From Typha latifolia (taxonomy: Eukaryota; Streptophyta; Magnoliopsida; Poales; Typhaceae), in contig CM034104.1 of the NCBI GenBank assembly GCA_019914945.1, positions 5,148,501-5,212,500 of the forward strand: a stretch of DNA of 64,000 nt, in the 5' to 3' direction. Shown here in pieces: positions 47,835 to 59,042 of this stretch. The notes beneath the pieces are model-generated. The model saw only the letters and a list, made by a program, of their open reading frames with translations, did not search any database and was not told the DNA's origin. A program made the translations under genes and the position numbers. Each line of letters opens with the position of its first letter. Position 1 is the first letter of the stretch.

Positions 47835-48849
47835 TGATACGATCTTCTCTTTGGGGCTAAGGCTCTGATACCAGCTTGATACGATCTTCTCTTTGGGGCT
47901 AAGGCTCTGATACCAGATTGTTACGATCACACCTCTGGCTATGGAGCTCTGATACCAACTTGATACGATCTAGCACGGAACTTTGAAATTAGATCTCAAA
48001 ATATGCTGTCGTCAGATCGACGTGAGATTTTGATATGTTGTAGCCTCGTAAAAGAGCTTTCCAACAAATCTAGTTACAGGCGAATCGGAGTTGGGGATCT
48101 CGAGATATCGTTCGTTTAGTGGACGAACGTCAGGATGCTCTATTTTGGATTCGTGGATGGAGGCACGAGATCCTGGGTAATGGTGGATGGTGGTGGACCG
48201 GCGTTAATGTGGTGGCACCAGTGAAAAGTGATGGTGGAACGGTTGTGGTTGATGGAAGGATTAGGGCAAGTGTTGGATAGATTGGACGAACGGGGAGAAG
48301 AGGGCCACCCCTAAGGGATTAGGGTGATTAGCCGGACGAGGGAGGTTAGAAGCGGCGTCGCCGGGGATTGAGAGAACGGGAGCGAAGAAGATGAAGGAGG
48401 CAAGGCAAAACTCAATCTCAATAATCAATACTGATTTTGGTTGCCCTACACATCCTTTTATAGGCTAACCAACAACTCACATTAACCCTAAAACACAATT
48501 TTCGCCAACCGCGTTCGAACTCGCCCGACCGCGTTCGAACGCACCGAATTAGCTCTTCTGGATTTGCGAACGCGATACAGGCGTTTGAACGCGTGATCGA
48601 ACGCGCCTGTCGGTATTTGCGAACGCGATGCAGGCGTTCACAGTGCGTTCGAACGCACCGCACAGTACATTCTCTTCTCCACGTTCACAACCCCGTTCAC
48701 AAACCGCGTTCGAACTCACTCCACCCGCGTTCGAACGCGACTTACAGAAAACTTATTTTAATGGAAATTAAACACTAAAACATGAAATAAAAACACTCCT
48801 AAAGTGAACCCATGCTCGAGACGACGTCGGTGAAGTCCGAATCGTATCA
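47835..48849 (-). repeat. 5' LTR of chromovirus D
   Basis: 1,015 bp. TATA box TATAAAA on the minus strand at 48456-48462. It shares the 42-bp tandem array at its inner end and the GTTCGAAC-rich segment (48515-48740) with the other LTR. Confidence 0.92.
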
Positions 48850-50686
48850 GTGACCTCAGGCGTGAGCCCTAATATAAATAAGTATAAGAATATCCTCTAC
48901 CTTTAACCCTAGTTGGGGAGGTGTTGGGTACTGTTGAGACGCAATAGTCACTTCATTTATGGTCGTGTACCTATGCAGGTGGCATGATATTACACAACAC
49001 AATAAGCATAATAAAACACATGTTCATGCCCAATAAATATGTTCAGAAATTCTGATATGCAAAATCTTACTAAACAACAAAATAAATTACCATGCATGAC
49101 GTGCAATAATAACATTAAGGAAAATGCATGTACATGCATACTATGAATGTGATGATGTCATAAGGTAATTTATTTTATTCTCTACACTACTCTTAGATTA
49201 TAGGAGTTTGTTTTGCCTGAATCGCCTTCCTGATACTAGTTACAACTAAGCCACCATATCATCCTCATAAGGTACAAAGTCCACCTTGATAAGAAACATA
49301 AATAAAAAGCATAAGCACAACAATCCTATCACTATAGGCTTGGGTAAGTCCATCTACGAATTTTCATATTATTAATTAGATTAAGCTAGTATAGTTGTAT
49401 TAGCGCCTAACACATTATTAAAAGCAATTTCAATTAATTTACGTCAAATTCTTGTTCCACTAATTATTATTTGTTAAGTAAATCACATTGGTAACACTGG
49501 ATTAGACCATTTTGCTAATTAAGATAATATGCTTAATATACTTTCCCTATAACAATCTATATTAGTTCTCTGGTAGGAGCAATTAATACAAATATACACA
49601 GATTGCTGACTCAATTTTCTAAAAAATAATTTAACCAAATATACACAACCTTGCTAAATCCTGAATTAGAGTTAGCTACTTTTATGTGTTATTTATAATG
49701 ACACTCTCATGCCACGGTCTAATTCATTAACATTAATTTATAAGATAATTGATAAAGTGAACACTACAATTTGCCAAATATATTAATTAATTAAGGCTCA
49801 AGATTGCTAGTAGTAAAAAATAATTAAATAATGACTTAAATAATTTAAAGAGATAATTAGTGGGTAATTACTCTATTATTCAGGACAAAGCCAAAATAAA
49901 CCCACCAAAAATTGGCGCAAAGCCCACCGTAACTAGAAAAAAAATACATGGGTTGGGCTATAGCCCAACCCACCCCCAAATTGGGCAGGGCTCCCTGCAT
50001 CCCCACCCACTACAAACTTAGGGTGGGGTGCATGCAGCCCAACGACACCCCAGAGCATGGGTTGGGCTGCACCCAGCACAGTCAGGCACACGAGTTGGGT
50101 TGCACCAAGCCTAAGTGGGCACTCGAGCTGGGTTGCACCCAACTGCACCCAGCCCGAGCTCGAGGCACCACTCCCCTCTCTCCTTCCTCTCCTCGACTGA
50201 AAGTAGGGAGGGTGGTGGCTGCCGGTGGTCAACGCCACCAGTAGTCGACGTCAACAAACTAAATGATGCCCCCGCTAATGGAGGAAGGCACCCACGGTGC
50301 CTACCCTATCGATGAAATTTAAAAAATAGAATGACTTAAACGAGAATCTTTAATGAGATTTAAAAAATTCTTTATCTCTCTCATGATTAAATTCCAAGAA
50401 AATTTAATTTTGTGATAAAATTTAATTTTTGGAAGTTTACATGCATAAACATGTAGAATGTAAATGTTAGAGTTAACAAATTATAATTTAATTTATTAAA
50501 AGTTAATTAGTCTCCTTTTCTCTATAGGTTCATTGAAGATCAATCGAGAGAATGCAAAGAAGGATATATAATTGAAATTATCAAAGTGATACATCTATTT
50601 CCAATTCTTCGACCAGAAAAATGAAATTGTAGGTGGCAAAAGATTACCTTGAGGAGGGAAAAAGGAGGACATGTCTACATCGAAAA
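48850..50686. other. Unit 3 spacer right of element D
   Basis: Continues the spacer interrupted at 43235 and corresponds to 3931-6452, but with only one copy of the ~680-bp segment (49417-49930), a 24-bp palindrome (49949-49972) and the GC-rich minisatellite (50015-50165). No gene. Confidence 0.7.
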
Positions 50687-51297
50687 TGTAATAACCCCAA
50701 AAAAAAATTGCTAGACACGACACGATCGGCCACGCTGTGGTCAGCCTCGTGTCCAACATGCCCTACATGCTGTGGCAGCGGTGGAGGTGCCACGCATGTC
50801 CACCGAGCCACTCTCCTCCCTGCTGCGGCGACGCGTGGAGGTGGGACCCGGCCCACTGGCCACTCTGCCGCCGCCGCGTGAGATGCTCTCTCTCTAATAT
50901 TTTTTCTCTCTCTTTCTCTTCTCCACATTCTCTCTCTCTCTAGCTCTCTCTTTCTCTCTCCCTCTAGTGCACCAACGGTCATTAACCATCGAAAGAGTCG
51001 CCGTCGACCCTTCCATCCACCGGTGAGCCTCTCTCTCTCCTTCTCTTTTTTCTCCCTCTCCCTCTCTCTCTATCTCTCTTTCTCTCTTTGTCGGCTTCCT
51101 CTTGGGACCGCCCGAGGTTTGAACCGTCGACGAGAGGCCGGCCGTTAAGTGGCCACCAGCGTCCGTACCCCTCCCCTGTGGCCCAACCCTCTTCTTCTTT
51201 CTTCTTCTTCTTCGTCATCTTTCTTCTTCTTTCTTCTTCTTCTTCTTCTTCTTCTTTCTTCTTCTTTCTTCTTCTTCTTCTTCTTCTTCTTCTTCTT

Positions 51298-51330
<33 letters not shown>

Positions 51331-51650
51331 ACTGCATTTACCATTTTATCGTATCTATTAGATTGTCTTTACCTTTCTAGTAGTAGATCATAGCCCTAGA
51401 ACCTTTCCACCTTCAAACCCTAGCCACCATCTTCCTCTAGTAGCCACCCTACTATACGACCGTCCACCATGAACCATAGTCATCCGCCAGCCTCCGACGA
51501 CCACCGCAACGACATATATTTACTATTCTACCCTGATTATATATTTCCATCTAGACATCCGATTGATGTGAAACTAAAGCCATTAGAACCCTATCTTGTC
51601 AGGCTACCACCATCTATATTTTCATAATCAACTTATGGATGGATCATTCC
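50687..51650 (+). repeat. Truncated LTR of element A (unit 3)
   Basis: Left LTR of A with an extra GC-rich block at about 50720-50820 and a much expanded CTT run (51190-51327). It stops at CATTCC, 20 bp short of its normal end, fused to sequence equivalent to about 9855. Element A body, right LTR, copia fragment and part of the B LTR are deleted. Strings of Arg, Leu, Phe or Ser in frames crossing the CTT run are not genes. Confidence 0.75.
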
Positions 51651-52018
51651 GAAGGAAGATAGAAATCATGTTTCATTCATAATAATCATTTTGGTTTCCA
51701 TCAACACCATTTAAGAGGCTAACCAACAAGCCAAAATAATAATTATTAACCATAATAATAGTAGACTCTCATCGATCGTGTTCGAACAGGGTTGACTGTG
51801 TTCAAACGCACAATATACGTTCTCTATGGATGTGAACTAATGCAGGTGTTCGCACGCGGGCATTCGAACGCGCCCGACCATGTTCGCACGCGGGTATTCT
51901 AATGCGCCCGACCACGTTTGAACGCACATTTTGCATTGTCTGTCGACCTATAGAAATTTTATTTTTTTCTGAAAATAAATAACTAATGCAATAATAAAAA
52001 ACTCTAGCAAGTTATATC
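51651..52018 (-). repeat. Partial LTR of chromovirus B (unit 3)
   Basis: Remaining 370 bp of the B 3' LTR, from the AGATAGAAATCATG joint to the ATATAACTTGC start next to a polypurine tract (reverse strand, 52020-52045). Confidence 0.65.
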
Positions 52019-52019
52019 T

Positions 52020-55000
52020 GCCCACCACGCTTCCCCCACCATGTCCTCAAGGCGCACAGTCGGGGAAACGCTCCAAGATGTCTGTCTCCAACTCCCATAT
52101 CATCTCGTTAGATGGTTTTCCAAGCCACTCGAGTAGGACCTCCATCTCCAATCTAGTACTATGATGTCTTCGACGCCTTTGGCACATGAATTGGCTCCAC
52201 AATCTCTGTCTCCTTTAATGACTCTGGTAGAACTGATCCAATGATTTAATGATCTCCAATCCCCTCAGGCAGCTCTAAGTAATACACATCTGAACCTATA
52301 AACTCTAACACCTGAAATAGATTGATGTAGTGATGTGCTAACTTCTAGTTTCGCATCGGACGCAAGGTCACCTATCGATACGGTTGCACCTTGACGAACA
52401 CAAAACTGCCGATGTCAAACTCCTATTCCCAATGGCTATGATCATAAAACTTGCTTCATGTGATTTTGAGCAAGTTTAAGATAGGCACGCAACCTCCTCA
52501 ATGTGGTGTCTCTATCCATTAATGCCAAGTTCACCTCCGTTCGATCCGCAGATGGCATGGAGTCATAGGTGCATAATGTTAAAGCCATGTGCCCATACAC
52601 CACTTGAATGGAGTCATGCCAATACTACTATGGTAGGTAGTGTTATAAGACCACTCTGCTCACGGTAAGAACTCCAACCATCATCTCAACATCTCTCCTA
52701 CAAAACATCGCAAATACTGCTCAATGCCTCGATTGATCACCTCGGTTTGGTCGTCCGTCTATATGGATGGTAAGCCGAACTGACGTTCAATCAAGTTCCC
52801 TGCAATCGGAAAAACTCTACCCAAAAGTTGCTCACAAATATACGATCACAATCAGAGACAGTTGTGCGTGGCATACCATGAAATTTTACAAAAATTTCAG
52901 CCACCGACTTGGTTGAGAATAGAAGCGACAATGCAAAAAAATGCGCATACTGGCTCAATATGTCATCCACCACAAAAGTAACATAGTAGCCATGTACCAG
53001 CAGAAGACCTTCTATGAAATCCATTGAAATATTTTCCCAAACATGGTCTGGTATTGGTAGAGGCTAAAATAATTTGGTCAGTATCAACGTGATTTTCCTT
53101 CGCCCTTTGACAAACTTCGCAAGCACGAATAAAACTCCTCACATCTCGCCTCAGTCCTGGCTACGTGCAGCTCTGTGATATCCTCCTATATGTCCTCAAG
53201 ACACCCTCATGACCAGTCTCCGGAGTGTGGTGGAAGTGCTCCAACAATTTCTGCCGCAATCCATCATTTGAGGGCACCCAGATGCACCCGCAGTCCAGCA
53301 GCAAACTGCCTCGGTTCTCCAACTACGGATGGTGCTCCGGATAATCCAATACCTCCTATAAAAACCTCATAATATCAAGGGTAGATGTACATGCATACCT
53401 CATCTCGTCAAGAAAAGAAAAAGTGGGAGAAGAATTCTTGTATTGGGTTGGCGCGATAGTGCGACCGCCGCTATATTTTTCATCTCCTTCTTGTACTGAA
53501 ATTTATAATCATACCCCAGCAATTTTATGACCCATCTCTGCTATGTGGAGTGTGAATTCGCTGTCCCATAAAGTATGGAAGAGTCTTTTGATCGGTTCGA
53601 ATAATAAATCGCTTATAGATCAAATAAGGCCTCCACTTTGTCACCATATGTAATATTGCGAAGGCTGAAAAATATCATTCATGAGGCCATAAAATATTAC
53701 TGGAGCATTGGTGAGACCAAATGGCATCACCCGAAACTCATAGTGCCCGTCCAAACTCTGAAATTTAGTTTTGTGCACATCTACTAGGTGAACTCTAATT
53801 TGATGATACCTGCCCTTAAGTCAAGTTTGCTGAATGTTGTTGCGCCTACAAGCTTGTCCAGCAGCTCCTCTATGATCGGAATGGGATACAGGTCCTTGAC
53901 GGTGATATCATTTACTGCCCGGTAGTCCACACAAAAATGTCACGATTCGTCCTTCTTCCGCACCAATAACACGGGCGATGAATAGGAGCTATGGCATGGT
54001 TGTATGAGGCCTTGCTCCAACATCTCGACCACTATCTTGGAGATAAATTCTTTCTACACATGTGGATACTGATACGATCTTATGTTTGCTGGTTGCAGCC
54101 CGAGCACAATCTCTATGCGATGGTTCGCCGTTCGCCTCGGCGGTAACTCTTTTAGCTCCTCAAATAGTCCAACAAATTTATCCAATAAGTTCGACAAATT
54201 AATTATAATACTTGGACTCATCTGAGGCTCATCTCCTACTGATCTTAACTAAAGAAGATAGGCTCAATCACTCGCACAAGGCAGCCCCATCATTGACTGC
54301 ATTGCTGGAATCAGTGGGGATTGAACGTCATCAAGCTGCACAGCTTTGTTTCCTTGCTTAAATTTTATCCACATACTCTGGAAATCAAATGTGACGGTTC
54401 CCAAGCTCTACAACCACTGAGTGCCAAGGACAATGTCCGCTCCTCGCAGCACCAATGGATACAAATTCATAATGATGTCGTGTCCTTGCACACGTATACC
54501 TACCCGGCGGCACAAGCTCTCTACCTGAAGCTTCGTGCCGTCTCCAATAGCGACCTCAAACCCCATTGTCAGTTCAGCATCCAAGCCCATCTTTCTCACC
54601 AACCTCTTATCTAAAAAGTTATGTGTATTCCCGGAATTGATAAGGATATCCACCTACAATGTCCTAGGCGTAGAAGTACCCGAATATGCATGCATATATA
54701 TCTCAACTTGGATATCTTCCTCCGCGTCCTCCTCCACGTCCTCCCCATGGATCTCCTCTGTATACTCTCTATCACCAGTAACCTTTTCGTCCCACTCGAG
54801 ACCGTCGATGAGCATTACACTCCCGATCAGTTTGGAACACCGATAACCAGGGGTGAAACGTTCATCGCATCGAAACTAAAGACCCTTCACTCTTCACTCC
54901 TCCACCTGGAGAGGTGTGAGAGTTTGAATGGGGGGTCTTGTGCGTCCTCTAAAATCGAAAGAGGGTCTCTAGGGTGGTCGTGCCCTCGTACTAGCAGCGT
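52020..55000 (-). pseudogene. Decayed chromovirus B gag-pol (unit 3)
   Basis: Third copy of B, more diverged from units 1 and 2 than they are from each other. Integrase core at 52791-53024 (MDFIEGLLLVHGYY, SDCDRIFVSNFW). About 600 bp of RNase H and RT are deleted at 53660. Protease at 54408-54653 has INSGNTHNF, again without the catalytic Asp. The Gag end is lost at 55000, as in the other units. Where units 1 and 2 disagree, this copy helps show which is derived. Confidence 0.82.
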
Positions 55001-55615
55001 TGTACGTTTGGATGCAATACACATAAACAAGAGCGGGTACATATTAAATTTAGTTGTGCCACGAGTTGCTTGTGGATATTTGAAATTGGTGTGAACCAAT
55101 GCTAGTAGGTGATCTCAATGAGGCTGATTTAATGAGACTTATGGGACATACTTCTAGGAATTGTTGGAGGCTGTGGAGTGATTTTGGACTAAATGAAAGT
55201 TCGTGGAAATAGCATAACTAGATGGTAAGATGATCTATGGTTTAAAAACGATAGATGATAGATGAATTACTATGTGGATCAATATAGAAGATGGTAGAAT
55301 ATGAGTAACGTCTGTGGTTGGGCTGATCTTCATGAAAAAAAAGTTATTAAGAAGAGACGACTGAAAAGCTAGAGAAGTACTTGCTACAGAAATTTTCAAA
55401 AGAAAAATGATGGATCTAGAAACTATAGTGTCAAACCCCAGTGCTCTTAAAGAAGCTCTATGCTATGCTGCTAGTTGGAAAGATTTCAAGAATATTTTAT
55501 AATAGTAATACCGAAATTATCATCACTATTTTCAACAAATTAGAAGAATCCAATTGCAAGATTGACATCTAATTTTGATCTCATCTCTAATTTTGTTTGT
55601 AGAGACACAAAATGT
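55001..55615. other. Unclassified repeat segment ending unit 3
   Basis: Third full copy of 13851-14465 with scattered substitutions. No gene recognised. Confidence 0.5.
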
Positions 55616-56453
55616 AAAAAAGGTTAGGTTGCCCGTGTTGGAAGGAATTGTAACTTTGTGTACCCAGATAGGTACTTTGGGTTGTATTTTTAGTTTTGAG
55701 ACGGTATTCTCCTCCCAAGTGTAATAAGTTTATCTCGGTTAGCAACTTCTCTTTTAATTAAAAAGAAAATTTCGCTGTCAATATTCATATCTAGAGGTAT
55801 AATTTGGATCAATATATTTGTACTTTGTTATTAGCATGTGCAGCCTACTCGTACTGTACTATGTTTAGACTTTAAAATTGTTTAATTAGTGTTTTTGATT
55901 AGTCTAAATACTCACATCAAATAAAATTCTCAATTAGATGAGTTATCAACTTGTTTACCTCCACTAGTTTAGTTTTGATTAATGTGAATGCCACGAAGTC
56001 ATGGACTCATTTTGTTTGCTACGGGTATCAAGAATCATTTAGTTAGCTAATTTAATTGAACAATATAGATATCTACCTGGAAGTCACCTACTTGAATAAA
56101 ATTCAAGTTTGTAACTCACATAGAACGGTACAATATTTAATGTGCAGAACTACATTAGGAAAAAAACTAGTTAAATTGTTTAGAATCTCAATAAGTACTT
56201 ACGTACAACCGACAAAAATTTGGATTAAGTATGAATTTGGATTAAATATTTGTCGGTTGTACCAAATCTTCTATTACATTAAATAGAAATTGTAAAAGCC
56301 CCTTCGAGCTCATTGGTGAGAAATAAAAGTCAAAATTCCAGCTTGTGCCACCCACGTTCTAGCTTTTACTTCTTCAACCTAATTTGCATAACAAAGAGAA
56401 GTCTCTATCGTATCTTTGCATGGTTTACTTGCTCAAACCCATTCCTTCTCATC
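55616..56453. other. 5' flank of peroxidase copy 4
   Basis: A mosaic: the distal part, including the 148-bp block (55856-56003), follows units 2 and 3. From about 56195 on it follows unit 1 (TTACGTACAACC, GTACCAAATC, GAAATTGTAAAAG). The inverted repeat is at 56203-56262. Confidence 0.7.
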
Positions 56454-56461
56454 TATAAATA
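56454..56461 (+). promoter_or_regulatory. TATA box of peroxidase copy 4
   Basis: TATAAATA 97 bp before the ATG. The leader has (CT)13 at 56503-56528. Confidence 0.85.
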
Positions 56462-56557
56462 GCTACCAGCATGAGCAGCGCTCTTCATCCCTTCTCACTG
56501 TTCTCTCTCTCTCTCTCTCTCTCTCTCTAAGATCTAGTATACATATATATAGTAAAG

Positions 56558-57629
56558 ATGAGCAGAGGTAGATGTCAGCTTCCCCTGTTGGCCTCATGCC
56601 TTCTGTTCGCAATGGCCTTCCAAGCCATGCTTCCCACTTCCTCTGCCTCCCTACAAGTTGGATTCTATGATTGCAAGTGCCCGAAGGCTGAGGAGATTGT
56701 CAGAAAGGTGGTGCACAAGGCTGTGGCCAAGACTCCTGGCATTGGTGCCGCCCTTATTAGGATGTTCTTCCACGATTGCTTTGTCAGAGTAATAAAATTA
56801 TACATTACTAAATATATTTTTTTATAATTGAAATTTTCTTCTTTCTAGAACTCATATGTATATATGAATGAGAAAATAAATTTTGGACCAGGGCTGTGAT
56901 GCTTCCGTACTCCTCGATCCAACACCAACCAACCCCAACACGGAGAAAACTTCCCCTCCAAACAACCCTAGCTTGCATGGCTTCGACGTGATTGATGAAG
57001 CCAAGGCTGCTCTTGAGCATCACTGCCCAGGCATCGTCTCTTGCGCGGACATCATCGCCTTTGCTGCTCGCGATGCCGCTAAATTCCTTGGTAGTATCAA
57101 CTACACCATCCCCTCTGGGAGGCGCGACGGAAGAGTCTCCATCGCGGCCGAGGCACTCCAAAATCTGCCCCCTCCAAATTTCAACCTCAACCAGCTCATT
57201 GCCAACTTTGCATCCAAAGGATTATCTGTCAACGATGTTGTTACCCTCTCCGGAGCACACTCCATTGGTCAGTCTCACTGCACCTCCCTCTCGCTCCAGG
57301 ATCCATTGATCGACTCATCCTTTATTGCATTCTTGAGGGGAAAATGTCTATCGACTGCAAACCCTACTATTATTGTGGATCAAGATATTGTGACGCCAAA
57401 TAAATTAGACAACCAGTATTACAAGAATGTAATGGCTCACAGAGTGCTATTCTCTTCTGACGAGGCTTTGTTGAGTAGCCCCCAGACGGCAGCCTTGGTG
57501 GATGAGTTTGCGAGGGACAAAGGAGCCTGGGAGGGGAAGTTTGGAGCTGCCATGGTGAAGATGGGAAACATAGGAGTGCTTACTGGAAACTATGGTGAGG
57601 TCAGAAAGACGTGCAGGGTTGTGAACTAG
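56558..57629 (+). CDS. Secreted class III peroxidase, tandem copy 4
   Basis: Exons 56558-56788 and 56892-57629, 103-bp intron; the same 322-residue protein as the other three, with all catalytic and cysteine residues. The unit is separated from copy 3 by 26.5 kb instead of 14.6 kb. About 185 bp after the stop, a deletion of 1.2 kb (equivalent to 2082-3295) removes the AATAAA used as candidate poly(A) signal in the other copies, so this gene's transcript may end elsewhere. Confidence 0.97.
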
Positions 57630-59042
57630 CTAGCTAGCTTGTTTTAGTATGGCATGCCATGCATATGTGACGACTTGGCTCATGATGACTTGGTATTTGT
57701 TTTCCAATGTGTATTGTTTTACGTTGCACTCTGTGAATCATTTAGTCTGCTGATGTTGTTTGTCTTGTTCAATTCCATTCTTTTTTTCTCATTTTGTAGC
57801 TATTGTTTGTCATAAAGCCTACCAAGTTTCTATTTATAGAATCTAAAACTAGTGCAATGAATAATACAACAATAAGTAAATATGAAAATATACGCATCAT
57901 GATCAAATCAATGCATCAGTCTCGACTATCAAGTCCTCAAACTTGAGCTCACACTGAGCTCCGCCCATAGGCCATGTCAACACACCACATACTATGTATT
58001 ATCTCAAACTACTAAGTCCGTAATATAGGCTTATGTAGAGCTATGCTCGTAGGCCACATCAATCCTCACACCGAGCACGCACATATCCTAAGGGTAAACC
58101 CATGCGATAAAATTGCCAACCCATTACTCGGCGAACAGCATGACCGATTGTCCGCCACCATAACTAAGAATCTCAATCGTAAGTCCATCACAAAGTTTAG
58201 TATCGCACATTAATAATATTATCTGAGCCATCGGTTCCACATCATCGCACCACTGTATGAAAATCATGAGTCATCGCTCACAGACGTTCTCACCCTGCAT
58301 AATTGGGTACCGCTACGTTACGTCTTTCTACCATTCACTCTTTCTATCTTAAATATCCCAAAGGGTATGACTCTCGTTGATCGACATTAAATCGCCTATC
58401 GCCTAGCGAAATGGCCGCTTGATTGTTTGGGATCAACAGACTAAGTGACCTCAGGCGTGAGCCCTAATATAAATAAGTATAAAAATATCCTCTACCTTTA
58501 ACCCTAGTTGGGGAGGTGTTGGGTACTGTTGAGACGCAATAGTCACTTCATTTATGGTCGTGTACCTATGCAGGTGGCATGATATTACACAACACAATAA
58601 GCATAATAAAACACATGTTCATGCCCAATAAATATGTTCAGAAATTCTGATATGCAAAATCTTACTAAACAACAAAATAAATTACCATGCATGACGTGCA
58701 ATAATAACATTAAGGAAACTGCATGTACATGCATACTATGAATGTGATGATGTCATAAGGTAATTTATTTTATTCTCTACACTACTCTTAGATTATAGGA
58801 GTTTGTTTTGCCTGAATTGCCTTCCTGATACTAGCTACAACTAAGCCACAATATCATCCTCATAGGGTACAAAGTCCACCTTGATAAGAAACATAAATAA
58901 AAAGCATAAGCACAACAATCCTATCACTAATTAGTTAAATAATCTTATTGAAGTTCATTATAGGCTTGAGTAAGTCCATCTACGAATTTTCATATTATTA
59001 ATTAGATTAAGCTAGTATAGTTGTATTAGCGTCTAACACATT
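57630..59042. other. Non-coding spacer downstream of copy 4
   Basis: Follows unit 1 to about 57813, then jumps to the equivalent of 3290. The G-box cluster is lost. No gene. Confidence 0.65.

Larger units (their letters stand above)
43236..48849 (-). mobile_element. Chromovirus D, integrase-less, with target duplication
   Basis: A complete insertion of 5,614 bp: LTR 43236-44323, LTR 47835-48849, flanked by GTGAC at 43231-43235 and 48850-48854. The intact site GTGACCTCAGG is visible in unit 1 at 3931 and in unit 2. Coding direction is right to left: primer site 47819-47831, gag, protease, reverse transcriptase, RNase H, then directly a short chromodomain-end trace (ELKLEFKDRFTNF) and the polypurine tract. 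The integrase, about 1.2 kb in element C, is missing. The two LTRs are nearly identical apart from repeat-number differences, so it is the youngest insertion in the window. Confidence 0.93.
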
